Below are positions 8,281 through 15,865 of a DNA stretch of 64,000 nucleotides, in pieces (position 1 is the stretch's first letter; each line of letters starts with the position of its first letter). Position numbers and translations under genes: made by a program. Origin of the DNA: Nonomuraea soli (GTDB lineage: Bacteria; Actinomycetota; Actinomycetes; Streptosporangiales; Streptosporangiaceae); assembly GCF_013761175.1 (NCBI RefSeq), contig NZ_JACDUR010000005.1, forward strand, positions 964,970 through 1,028,969, written 5' to 3'. Below the pieces are notes generated by a model. It made no database searches and was not told where the DNA came from. It saw nothing but the letters and a program-made list of their open reading frames with translations.

Positions 8281-8721
8281 GTGAATCAGCGCGCCCGCAT
8301 CGCGATGACCGAGGACGAGGTGGCCGCCTTCCTCGCCGCGTCACGCAAGCTCCAGCTCGCGACCATCAACCCCGACGGCACACCGCATCTGGTGACGATG
8401 TTCTACGCCCTCGCCGACGGCAAGATCGGTTTCTGGACCTACGGTAAGGCTCAGAAGACGCTCAACATCGCACGGGACCCCAGGGTGAGCTGCCTCATCG
8501 AGGCCGGAGACGACTACAACGAGCTGCGCGGCGTGCTGCTGTACGGCATCGCCAAACAGGTCGAGAAGACCCTCGACCTGGGTCTCGACATCGCCAGGCG
8601 CATGACGCCCGGCGTGCCGGACGACCTGCTCCTGCCGTACGTGGAACAGACCGGGAGGAAGCGCGTGGCCTTCGTCGTCGAGCCCACCCGGGTGGTCTCA
8701 TGGGACCACAGGAGGCTGTGA
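8281..8721 (+). CDS. PPOX-class (FMN/F420 split-barrel) oxidoreductase
   Basis: The fold is the pyridoxamine-phosphate-oxidase-like split barrel: FLAASRKLQLATINPDGTPH followed by LVTMFYALADGKIGFWT and KTLNIARDPRVSCLIE (residues about 14-75). These proteins bind FMN, F420 or heme as cofactor; the exact one cannot be decided from sequence. The length of 146 aa is normal. It is the first gene of a probable operon with a ferredoxin (TGATG overlap) and an alcohol dehydrogenase. The start is GTG, with no ribosome site upstream, consistent with a leaderless transcript. Confidence 0.8.
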   Translation: MNQRARIAMTEDEVAAFLAASRKLQLATINPDGTPHLVTMFYALADGKIGFWTYGKAQKTLNIARDPRVSCLIEAGDDYNELRGVLLYGIAKQVEKTLDLGLDIARRMTPGVPDDLLLPYVEQTGRKRVAFVVEPTRVVSWDHRRL

Positions 8722-8912
8722 TGAAGATCAAGGTCGATTACGACGTCTGCGAGGCGAACGCCGTCTGCATGGGCCTGGCGCCCCAGGTGTTCGACGTGGA
8801 CGACGACGACAACCTGCACGTGCTGATGCCCGAGCCACCCCCAGAGCTGGCGGACCGTGTGCGCCACGCGGTTCGTTCCTGCCCCAAAGCCGCCCTCTCA
8901 CTGGAGGAGTGA
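8721..8912 (+). CDS. Small [3Fe-4S]-type ferredoxin
   Basis: This 63-aa ferredoxin has the pattern C-x5-C followed by C-P near the C-terminus (CEANAVCM ... RSCPKAAL). This is the spacing of the single-cluster [3Fe-4S] ferredoxins that serve cytochrome P450s and related oxidoreductases. The start ATG 8721 shares one base with the preceding stop (TGATG) and follows AGGAGG by 6 nt. No P450 is in the window; the neighbouring dehydrogenase and flavoprotein are the obvious redox partners. Confidence 0.88.
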   Translation: MKIKVDYDVCEANAVCMGLAPQVFDVDDDDNLHVLMPEPPPELADRVRHAVRSCPKAALSLEE

Positions 8913-8919
8913 TCCGAGT

Positions 8920-10005
8920 ATGCGCGCCGCTCTCGTCCACGCCGCAGGCGATGACAAGCTCGATATCCGTGACGACGTCACCCTGACCCCGCTGGGGCCG
9001 ACCGACGTCCGAGTAAAGATCAAGGCGACCGGCGTCTGCCATTCGGACCTGTCGGCCATGAGCGGCATCCTGCCCCAGCCGATGCCGCTGGTGCCCGGCC
9101 ACGAGGGCGCGGGCGAGGTGCTCGAGGTCGGCGACCACGTGGAGACCGTCAAGCCGGGCGATCACGTCATCATCAACTGGCGTCCCGCCTGCCAGCAGTG
9201 CGAGCTGTGCGTGGGCGGCCAGCCGTTCCTGTGCATGAAGTACGTCATCGAGTCGTTCACCACCGCCAGGCTGCGCTACGACGGCGACAAGCAGGTGTTC
9301 GGCATGGCCGGATGCGGCACCTGGGCCGAGGAGGCCGTCGTGCCGTGGCAGGGCGCCATCAAGATCGACGAGGACGTGCCGTACGAGGTCGCCGCCCTGA
9401 TCGGCTGCGGCATCACCACGGGCGTCGGCGCGGCGCTGAACACCGCCAAGGTCAAGCCGGGCAGCACCGTCGCGGTGATCGGCTGTGGCGGCGTGGGCCT
9501 GTCGGTGATCCAGGGCGCCCGCATCTCCGGCGCCCGCGCGATCCTGGCCGTCGACCCGCTGGAGTCGAAGCACGCCCTGGCCAGGAAGGTCGGCGCCACC
9601 CACACCTGCACGCCCGAGCAGCTGATGGAGGCGATCGGCGAGGTCACCGGCGGCACCGGCTTCGACTACGGCTTCGAGGTCGTCGGCAAGTCGGCGTCGA
9701 TCATGAGCGCCTGGCAGGCCACGCGCGCGGGCGGCGACGTGGTCGTGGTCGGCGCGGGCGCGATGGACGACATGGTCTCCATCTCCGCCTTCAGCCTGCT
9801 CTTCGAGGGCAAGCGGCTGCTGTCGAGCCTGTACGGCGAGTCGGACGTGCGCCACGACTTCCCCCGCTTCGCCAAGCTCTGGCGCTCGGGGCACCTGGAC
9901 CTGGAGTCCATGATCAGCGCCAGGATCAAGCTGGCCGACCTCAACGACGCCGTGGACGCCCTGCGTGGCGGCGACGTGCTGCGCCAGATCGTCGTCATGG
10001 ACTGA
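8920..10005 (+). CDS. Zinc-dependent alcohol dehydrogenase (MDR; NDMA-dependent-like)
   Basis: A medium-chain dehydrogenase: catalytic-zinc Cys and His in TGVCHSD and GHEGAG, a structural zinc lobe C-x2-C-x2-C-x7-C (PACQQCELCVGGQPFLC), and an NAD-binding GCGGVGLSVIQGA motif near residue 190. The overall length (361 aa) fits the mycothiol/NDMA-dependent class III-like enzymes that oxidise alcohols or aldehydes in actinomycetes. The ATG is 7 nt after the ferredoxin stop. Together with the ferredoxin and PPOX protein it probably oxidises a lipid- or steroid-type alcohol, which is an inference from the operator type and context. Confidence 0.88.
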   Translation: MRAALVHAAGDDKLDIRDDVTLTPLGPTDVRVKIKATGVCHSDLSAMSGILPQPMPLVPGHEGAGEVLEVGDHVETVKPGDHVIINWRPACQQCELCVGGQPFLCMKYVIESFTTARLRYDGDKQVFGMAGCGTWAEEAVVPWQGAIKIDEDVPYEVAALIGCGITTGVGAALNTAKVKPGSTVAVIGCGGVGLSVIQGARISGARAILAVDPLESKHALARKVGATHTCTPEQLMEAIGEVTGGTGFDYGFEVVGKSASIMSAWQATRAGGDVVVVGAGAMDDMVSISAFSLLFEGKRLLSSLYGESDVRHDFPRFAKLWRSGHLDLESMISARIKLADLNDAVDALRGGDVLRQIVVMD

Positions 10006-10032
10006 TCGTCCGGGTTAATCCCCATACAGCGA

Positions 10033-10073
10033 AGCCCGCTGCCCCTGATAGACCAGTCAGGTAGCAGCGGGCT
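10033..10073 (+). terminator. Two-step hairpin terminator
   Basis: AGCCCGCTGC (10033-10042) pairs perfectly with GCAGCGGGCT (10064-10073), and an inner CCTGA/TCAGG stem extends it. It lies 28 nt after the dehydrogenase stop. It has no U tract, as is common in high-GC actinomycetes. Confidence 0.8.
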
Positions 10074-10092
10074 CACTGTGTCAGGAGCAGCC

Positions 10093-11391
10093 GTGGAGAT
10101 CGTGGTCCTCGTGATCGTCGTCGGTGCCGTGATCTGGCTGATCGACCGGTCGCGCAAACGCAGGCCGCAGCCCGCCCGGCCCTCCTCCCCCGTACGGCAG
10201 GCGGCCGGGCACCTGCTGCCCACCTTCAAGGTGGTCGCGCTGGGAGTACCGGGATCGGGCAAGACGGCGCTGCTGGCCAGCATGTTCTACCGTCAGTGGG
10301 CGCCCAGGCCCGAGCTGGGCAACTACTACTTACGCCTGCCCCACTCCGACGCCCTCTATCTCAGCTCCCTCTATCGCGAGATCTCCGACCCGACCGGGCT
10401 CTGGCCGTCGGGCACCGGCGTGGGCCAGGAACGGGAGTTCGAGTTCGGCTGCATGCTCCAGCTCGACGGCACCCACCACGAGCTGGCGCGGATCAAGTAC
10501 ATCGACTACGCGGGCGAGCTGCTGACCGAGGCGAGTCCCGAGCACCTGTCGTCGTTCGAGGTGCTGCTGCGACACGTCGAGGAGGCCAGCGTGATGCTGG
10601 TCATCATCGACGGCCTGCGGCTGCGCCAGTGGTTCGACGGCCACGTCAACGCCGCGTTCCGCCTCGACCTGGCCATCCGCCCCTACATCCAGCTCGCCCT
10701 GCGGGCCACCTGCCCCGTGCAGTTCCTCATCACCAAGTGGGACCTGCTGCAGCCGATCGGTTTCGACGATCGGGAACGGCTGCGCAAGTGCCGCGACGCG
10801 CTGCTGTCCAACGAGGCGTTCCGCGCGCTGGTGATGACGCACAACCGCGACCGGATGTTGCGCCTCATCCCGGTCTCCGCGGTCGGGTTCGGTTTCGCGG
10901 ATCTGGCCCCGAGCGGGCACGTGGTCAAGCGTGCCGACGCCGAGGCCAGCCCCACCTACGTCGAGATCCCGCTGTGCGCGGTCGTCCCCGACCTGTTCCA
11001 GCAGGTTGAGCACGCCATGGACGAGGCCGCCCGCACCCAGGTGATGGGCGAGCTGCAACGGCTGATGGGCCGGGGCGGCGGCTGGGTGAACCTCGCCGCG
11101 CCCGGCATGGCCCAGACCCCCGCTCGCAGGCTCCTGCGGAGCCTGGCCGGGACCGTCCCCAACGGCAGCCTGGCCGCCGAGTCCGTCGAACTGCTCGCCG
11201 AGTGGCTCGCCAGGCCGCTCATCCAGGAGCGCGAGGACGCCCTGCGCCAGGTCGACGCCTTCGCGCTCCAGCGTGCCACCATCCTGCGGGCTCGCTCGGC
11301 GCTGCTGGAGATCATGCGCCGCCAGGTGGTCATGCTGCAGGAGCATCTGCCGGAGTCGGTCCTCTCCTACGAGCTGCGGTACCTTCCGTGA
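10093..11391 (+). CDS. Membrane-anchored TRAFAC-type GTPase
   Basis: The N-terminus is a single transmembrane segment (about residues 3-18) followed by a basic stretch, then a P-loop GVPGSGKTALLASM (about residues 46-60), a G3-like DYAGEL and a G4-like ITKWD specificity motif. This is the layout of the poorly known 'double-GTPase/DO-GTPase' group rather than an ATPase. GTG 10093 is chosen because AGGAG lies 5 nt upstream; GTG 10078 is too close to the terminator. The C-terminal third is helical. It overlaps the next gene by 4 nt (GTGA), so the two are translationally coupled. Cellular role unknown. Confidence 0.7.
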   Translation: MEIVVLVIVVGAVIWLIDRSRKRRPQPARPSSPVRQAAGHLLPTFKVVALGVPGSGKTALLASMFYRQWAPRPELGNYYLRLPHSDALYLSSLYREISDPTGLWPSGTGVGQEREFEFGCMLQLDGTHHELARIKYIDYAGELLTEASPEHLSSFEVLLRHVEEASVMLVIIDGLRLRQWFDGHVNAAFRLDLAIRPYIQLALRATCPVQFLITKWDLLQPIGFDDRERLRKCRDALLSNEAFRALVMTHNRDRMLRLIPVSAVGFGFADLAPSGHVVKRADAEASPTYVEIPLCAVVPDLFQQVEHAMDEAARTQVMGELQRLMGRGGGWVNLAAPGMAQTPARRLLRSLAGTVPNGSLAAESVELLAEWLARPLIQEREDALRQVDAFALQRATILRARSALLEIMRRQVVMLQEHLPESVLSYELRYLP

Positions 11392-12245
11392 GCCGGGCCT
11401 GGCCGTTCCTCTACGGCAGGGGGCGGGAGCGGGGTTACCGGCTGCTGATCGTGCCGGGCCTGCTCACCGACCCGGCCGCGCTGGGCTGGCTGGCCCGTGC
11501 CGCCTCCAGCGGGCGCGACGGCGAGCGGGCCGAGCGCATGCCCGACGGGCTGGCCGTACGGCTGGCGGTCAGGTCGGAGGTGGTCGACGGGGAGCTCGAC
11601 GAGTTCGGCAGGCCGCTGCGGATCAGCTACGGGGTGGTGAGCGAGACCGCCGTGTCATTGCGCGACGTCGATGCGGCGCGGAAGCTGGCGGTGGGTGTCT
11701 ATCGGGAGTTCCTCGACGCCGAGGAGTCCTTCCAGCCCCGCACGGCTCAGTCCCTGCCCGGGGTGAGGCAGGTGCCGGCTGCCCGCCTGGCCGCTGAGCC
11801 GCCTGCCGTGGCGCGTGCCGTACCGGGCGTCACGCGTGCCGTACCGCGGCCCGGCCCGCCTTCGCGCCTGCGCCTGGTGGCCGTCGCGGGAGCCGTCGCC
11901 GTCGCCCTGCTGGCCTTCCTTCTCGTCAGGTCCCTGCTCGCGGGCGCCGCCGAGCACTCGCTGCCCACCGCGGGCACCGTCGACCTGGATCTCCTGACCG
12001 GCGCGAACACCCCCGGATCCGCCGACCTCACCGTCACCCAGAGCGACGGGAAGATCTACTTCGAGCCCCCGCCGGGCGCGGGGCTGACCCAGGGCGGCTG
12101 CCGCCGTCCGGAGGGTCCCGGAGGGCGGGCGCGGGCCGTGCCAGGAAGCCGGTTCTGCGTGACGACGCCGGACGGCACGGCGTACGAGCTGCGGGTGCGC
12201 GCCATCACCCCGCGGGAGATCCTCGCCGAGGTGGACGGGCCCTAG
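11388..12245 (+). CDS. Membrane protein partner of the GTPase, hypothetical
   Basis: I do not recognise a family. The N-terminal 120 residues look like a compact cytoplasmic domain (RAWPFLYGRGRERGYRLLIVP). A Pro/Arg/Ala linker with repeated RAVPG segments follows, then one transmembrane helix (about residues 160-180) and an extracytoplasmic tail with two Cys (GGCRRP, SRFCVTT) that could form a disulfide. The start GTG overlaps the GTPase stop by 4 nt, which fixes it and implies a shared function. The gene end overlaps the convergent VOC gene by 4 nt. Confidence 0.65.
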   Translation: MSRAWPFLYGRGRERGYRLLIVPGLLTDPAALGWLARAASSGRDGERAERMPDGLAVRLAVRSEVVDGELDEFGRPLRISYGVVSETAVSLRDVDAARKLAVGVYREFLDAEESFQPRTAQSLPGVRQVPAARLAAEPPAVARAVPGVTRAVPRPGPPSRLRLVAVAGAVAVALLAFLLVRSLLAGAAEHSLPTAGTVDLDLLTGANTPGSADLTVTQSDGKIYFEPPPGAGLTQGGCRRPEGPGGRARAVPGSRFCVTTPDGTAYELRVRAITPREILAEVDGP

Positions 12246-12628
12246 CCCATCGCGGCGATCTGGATCAGGTTGCCGCAGGTGTCGTCGAACACGGCCGTGG
12301 TGACCGGTCCCATGGCCAGCGGCTCCTGCGTGAACCGCACGCCCAGCGCGCTCAGCCGCTCGTACTCCGCCTGGACGTCGTCGACCGCGAACGACGTGGC
12401 GGGGATGCCGTCGTGCAGCAGCGCGTCGCGGTAGGGCTTGACCGCCGGGTGGTCCGACGGCTCCAGGACCAGTTCGGTCCCGTCGGGGTCGCCCGCCGAG
12501 ACCACGGTCAGCCAGCTGGCCTCGCCCATCGGGATCTCGGTCTTCTTCACGAATCCCAGCGTCTCGGTGTAGAAGGCCAGGGCCTTGGCCTGGTCGTCGA
12601 CGTAGACGCTGGACAGGTGGATCCTCAT
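12242..12628 (-). CDS. VOC (glyoxalase/bleomycin-resistance fold) protein
   Basis: A 128-aa vicinal-oxygen-chelate protein with paired beta-alpha-beta-beta-beta modules: SVYVDDQAKALAFYTETLGF at the start and FAVDDVQAEYERLSALGV in the second half, ending with the metal-binding region DDTCGNLIQI. This group contains dioxygenases, isomerases and resistance proteins; the substrate is unknown. ATG 12628 follows AAGGA by 6 nt and overlaps the ArsR stop by 4 nt (ATGA), so the ArsR regulator and this protein are coupled. Confidence 0.85.
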   Translation of the reverse strand: MRIHLSSVYVDDQAKALAFYTETLGFVKKTEIPMGEASWLTVVSAGDPDGTELVLEPSDHPAVKPYRDALLHDGIPATSFAVDDVQAEYERLSALGVRFTQEPLAMGPVTTAVFDDTCGNLIQIAAMG

Positions 12629-12906
12629 GGCCGGTCCTTCCTGAGCCATCGCGCGACGACGCGCTCGATCGGCTCGGTGTCGATGTCGTGGAACTTGTAG
12701 CGGCCCTGCCTGCGGGTCCTGACCAGGCCCGCCGCCTCCAGCACGGCCAGATGCTGGCTGACGGCCTGCCGGGAGGAGCCCAGGCCGTGCTTGGTCGCCA
12801 GCCGCGTGCAGATCTCGAAGAGGGTCTGCCCATCGCGCTCGCTCAGCTCGTCGAGGATGATCCGGCGAGTCGGGTCGGCGAGCGCCTTGAACACATCATC
12901 GGGCAT
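12625..12906 (-). CDS. ArsR-family winged-helix repressor
   Basis: A 93-aa ArsR protein: FKALADPTRRIILDEL at the N-terminus is the family signature, the recognition helix lies at SSRQAVSQHLAVLEAAGLV and the wing at RRQGRYKFHDID. There are no Cys pairs of the metal-sensing type, so it belongs to the non-metal group that regulates VOC or SRPBCC partners. A perfect inverted repeat at 12916-12939 lies just upstream and is the likely autoregulatory operator. It forms a two-gene operon with the VOC protein. Confidence 0.9.
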   Translation of the reverse strand: MPDDVFKALADPTRRIILDELSERDGQTLFEICTRLATKHGLGSSRQAVSQHLAVLEAAGLVRTRRQGRYKFHDIDTEPIERVVARWLRKDRP

Positions 12907-12915
12907 GACTCCACA

Positions 12916-12939
12916 ATAGGCAAGTCGCTACTTGCCTAT
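12916..12939. promoter_or_regulatory. Operator candidate for the ArsR repressor
   Basis: ATAGGCAAGT (12916-12925), 4 nt, then ACTTGCCTAT (12930-12939) is a perfect 10-bp inverted repeat. It lies 10-33 nt upstream of the ArsR start and overlaps the last codons and stop of the AraC gene. An arrangement of this kind is typical of ArsR autoregulation. A role as terminator for the AraC gene is a less likely alternative. Confidence 0.7.
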
Positions 12940-13899
12940 CAAGGCCGATCTCCGGTACTGCCCGGGCGTGCCGCCGCTCCAGGCACGGAAGGCCAGGTGG
13001 AAGCCGACATCGGAGCCGTAGCCGACCCGCTCGGCGATGCGTCCGTGCGGCAGCCTGGTCTCCACCAGGAGCCGGGCGGCCTCCTGCATACGGCGGGCGG
13101 TCAGGTGCTGCATCGGCGGCTCCCCGACCAGCTCGCGGAAGCCGGAGGCGAAGGCCGAGCGCGACATCCCGGCCTCGGCGGCCATCGACTCCAGTGTCCA
13201 CGGCTCGGCGAACCTGGTGTGCACGGCCAGCAGGGCCCTGCCGATCGCGGGGTGGCGCAGGGCGCGCAGGACCGGCACGTCGCGCTCCTCCAGGGCCGCG
13301 CGCAGGGCCAGGATGAAGATCAGCTCGAAGGCGCGCAGCACCACCAGGGCCGCGCCCGGCCGGTCCTCGGCCCACTGCTCCCCCAAGTGCTCCAGCATGC
13401 CCGCCAGCAGGGGCTGGCTCTCGACGACCTGGCGTTCGAGCACGATGAGCTCGGGCAACGCGCGATACAGCGGAGCGGCGGCCAGGGGCTCGTAGTGCAG
13501 GCCGCCGCAGAGGAGCTCGGTCGCCTCGCCTGGGCCGTCGATCCGCAGTGCCCTGACGGCGCCGGGCTCACGGTCGGGGAGCACCTGCGCCAGCGGCACG
13601 GTCACCTGCCCCGGCCGGTCGGCGAGCCGGTGCGAGACCCCGTGCGGGAAGATCGCCAGATCGCCGGCTCCGAGGCGCACCGGCTCGCCGTGCCGCGGAG
13701 CACAGGCGTCGCCGGCCAGCACACACAGCGGATCGCCCGGCGCCAGTTCCACCACGCACGATCCGCTCCGCACGTAGTGGAGGATCGCGCCGTCCTCCCG
13801 CTCCCCCACCACGCCCCACGGGGCACGCAGCGACCACGAGCTGTGGAAGACGCCGCGCAGCCTCATCGGGGTGAGCAGCTCGCTCAGCAGGTCGGCCAT
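12928..13899 (-). CDS. AraC-family regulator with cupin sensor domain
   Basis: The N-terminal half is an AraC-binding cupin (Cupin_6 type; WGVVGEREDGAILHYVRSGSCVVEL ...), the C-terminal 100 residues hold two helix-turn-helix motifs (WTLESMAAEAGMSRSAFASGF and IAERVGYGSDVGFHLAFRAWSGGTPGQYR). The length (323 aa) fits the cupin-AraC group. It starts at ATG 13899 after AAGGA, and is divergent from the NmrA gene, which it probably controls. The inducing ligand is unknown. Confidence 0.9.
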   Translation of the reverse strand: MADLLSELLTPMRLRGVFHSSWSLRAPWGVVGEREDGAILHYVRSGSCVVELAPGDPLCVLAGDACAPRHGEPVRLGAGDLAIFPHGVSHRLADRPGQVTVPLAQVLPDREPGAVRALRIDGPGEATELLCGGLHYEPLAAAPLYRALPELIVLERQVVESQPLLAGMLEHLGEQWAEDRPGAALVVLRAFELIFILALRAALEERDVPVLRALRHPAIGRALLAVHTRFAEPWTLESMAAEAGMSRSAFASGFRELVGEPPMQHLTARRMQEAARLLVETRLPHGRIAERVGYGSDVGFHLAFRAWSGGTPGQYRRSALIGK

Positions 13900-13970
13900 T
13901 GGACGATCCTTAAATATCAGCAGATCTCACTTTATCGAGCGTAGCCCGCCGCCTCACCATAGTGGTCTCC

Positions 13971-14819
13971 ATGACGACATATCTGGTCCTTGGCGCCCGA
14001 GGCAGCCAGGGCGGCGCGGTGGCACGACGGCTGGCCGGCACCGGTCACGAGGTGCGCGGCCTGGTCCGCGATCCCGGCGGCCTGCCCGGCGGGGTGAACG
14101 CCGCGATCGCCGACCTGGCCGACCCGGCCCAGGTGAAGGCGGCCTTCGACGGCGTCACCCACGCCTCGGTCACCCTCCCCATGGTCTTCGACGCCGACGC
14201 CACGACCCGCTACGTGGACAACATCGCCCGCGCGGCCCAGGCCGCAGGGGTACGGCGCCTGGTGCTCAACACCTCCAACCGGCAACCCGACCGGCCGACC
14301 GGGGTGCTCATGTTCGAGACCAGGCGGGCCGCCTCCGAGACCCTGCTGGCCTCCGGCGTGCCCACCGTCGTGCTGCGCCCGCCCGTCTACCTCGACAACC
14401 TGCGCGCTCCCTGGGTGGCGGGACCTCTGGAGCAGGAAGGAGTCCTGAGATACCCGCTGCCCGCCGGGCTGCCGGTCGCCTGGCTCAGCCATGACGACCT
14501 GGCCGCGCTGACCGAGGCCGCCCTGCACCGGCCGGGCATCGACGGGGAGGCGCTCGACATCGGCGGCCCCCGGACGGTCACCGGACCCGAGCTGGCCGCC
14601 GCCTTCTCCGCCGCACGCGGACGCGAGATCACCTACCAGGCCCTGGCGCCCGCGGACTTCGAGGCGGGCCTGAGCTCCACCTTCGGCCCGCGGGTCGCCG
14701 CGGGCATCGCGGCGACCTACCACTGGCTGGCGGAGCACGGAGACGACAAGATCTTCGCGGGCACCGCGGCCGACCGGCTCGGCGTCTCGCTCACGCCGCT
14801 CGAGGAGGCACTGCGATGA
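13971..14819 (+). CDS. NmrA-type NAD(P)-binding protein
   Basis: An atypical short-chain dehydrogenase of the NmrA/NAD(P)H azoreductase-like group. The dinucleotide loop LVLGARGSQGGAVARRL is at residues 4-20, and no Tyr-x3-Lys pair is visible. Such proteins act either as redox enzymes or as redox sensors. Start ATG 13971 is preferred over GTG 13962. The 71-nt gap to the divergent AraC regulator should hold both promoters. It overlaps the next gene by 4 nt. Confidence 0.85.
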   Translation: MTTYLVLGARGSQGGAVARRLAGTGHEVRGLVRDPGGLPGGVNAAIADLADPAQVKAAFDGVTHASVTLPMVFDADATTRYVDNIARAAQAAGVRRLVLNTSNRQPDRPTGVLMFETRRAASETLLASGVPTVVLRPPVYLDNLRAPWVAGPLEQEGVLRYPLPAGLPVAWLSHDDLAALTEAALHRPGIDGEALDIGGPRTVTGPELAAAFSAARGREITYQALAPADFEAGLSSTFGPRVAAGIAATYHWLAEHGDDKIFAGTAADRLGVSLTPLEEALR

Positions 14820-15199
14820 ACGACAGGGACGCCTGCGAGGCGGAGATCGTGGCGCACCACGAGGTCATCGAGGGATGGCTGCGCGGGACAGTCGACGACT
14901 TCGCGCTGTTCGAGAGGGCCCAGGCGGCCGGCTTCACCCTCAACGAGCCCGGTGGCGCCCGGCTCGACCGGGGCCGGGTGATGGAGTGGGTCGAGGGCGC
15001 GCGCGGCTCGGCGCCCGACCTCAAGATCACGATCGTGGATGTACGGCTGGTCGCGGCGGGCGAGACGCATGTCGTGGCGGACTACATCGAACGCCAGCCC
15101 ACCGGCGACCGCCGGGCCACGGTCGTCTTCGTCAGGGACCGGGAAGCCCGTCACGGGCTGCGGTGGCTGCACCTGCACGAGACCTGGACGCACGACTGA
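14816..15199 (+). CDS. SnoaL/DUF4440-like (NTF2 fold) protein
   Basis: This 127-aa protein has the NTF2-like cone fold pattern: an N-terminal helix pair (CEAEIVAHHEVIEGWLRGTVDDFALFERA), beta strands, and a C-terminal LRWLHLHETW strand. DUF4440 and SnoaL-like domains occur as small enzymes or ligand-binding proteins. The ATGA overlap with the NmrA gene indicates coupling. The function is not determinable from sequence. Confidence 0.7.
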   Translation: MNDRDACEAEIVAHHEVIEGWLRGTVDDFALFERAQAAGFTLNEPGGARLDRGRVMEWVEGARGSAPDLKITIVDVRLVAAGETHVVADYIERQPTGDRRATVVFVRDREARHGLRWLHLHETWTHD

Positions 15200-15208
15200 C
15201 CCCGGGGA

Positions 15209-15769
15209 TCAGGACCGGCGGAGGTAGAGGTCGCGCAGCAGGGCGATCTCCGCGCCGTGGTGGATGGCCTCCCGGTTGATGTGGAGCACCAGCGCCGCGC
15301 GCGGCGCGTCGGGGAACAGGGGCTCGGCCTCGCGGCACGGCTCGGCCAGACCGTCGGCGTCGAGGGAGCGCACCCCCTCCGCCCAGCCCGCGTAGGCCCG
15401 GTCGAGCTGCTCCAGCGCCTCCTTGGCCGTGCCGGCGTACGGATGGGTGTCGTAGCCCGTCTCCGGCCCGCCGAAATGGCGTGCCGTACGGGTGCCGAAG
15501 ACGCCCACGATGACGTGGGCCATGCGCCAGGCGATCGTGGTGACGGGCGGCGGAGAGGGCTCCGGGTGGACGAAGTCGATCACCCAGTCACCCGGGCCGA
15601 AAACGGCGCGCCCCTCGGGAACCTGGTCGCGGCGGCGGATGTTCCAGCAGCCGCCGGCGGGCTCCCACAGGTACTCCGCGTCGGTGAGGCCGTCGAGGCG
15701 GGGGCGCAGGTGGCGGGTCCAGTGCCAGTCGAGCTGGTCGTACAGCTCCTTGGTCCAGTCGACGTTCAT
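15209..15769 (-). CDS. DinB family protein
   Basis: A four-helix bundle protein of the DinB/MST family. These often bind a metal through three His residues and include thiol-dependent S-transferases (mycothiol or bacillithiol). Histidines at HWTRH, WRMAHVIVG and INREAIHHGAEIALLRDLY are at the expected places on helices 1, 2 and 4. The 186-aa length is normal. It converges on the SnoaL-like gene with a 9-nt gap and stands alone otherwise. Confidence 0.8.
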   Translation of the reverse strand: MNVDWTKELYDQLDWHWTRHLRPRLDGLTDAEYLWEPAGGCWNIRRRDQVPEGRAVFGPGDWVIDFVHPEPSPPPVTTIAWRMAHVIVGVFGTRTARHFGGPETGYDTHPYAGTAKEALEQLDRAYAGWAEGVRSLDADGLAEPCREAEPLFPDAPRAALVLHINREAIHHGAEIALLRDLYLRRS

Positions 15770-15810
15770 GCACCAAGGATTACACCGAAGTGCCGACAGA
15801 ATCGGCGCCG

Positions 15811-15840
15811 TCCGTGCTGGAGGCCTGCCTCCAGCACGGA
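15811..15840 (-). terminator. Perfect hairpin terminator
   Basis: TCCGTGCTGGAGGC and GCCTCCAGCACGGA form 14-nt arms with only 2 nt between, giving a very stable hairpin. It lies 26 nt beyond the end of the TIM-barrel isomerase gene and isolates that operon from the DinB gene. Confidence 0.8.
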
Positions 15841-15865
15841 CGGGACGGCCGGAGCCGGCAGCGGG

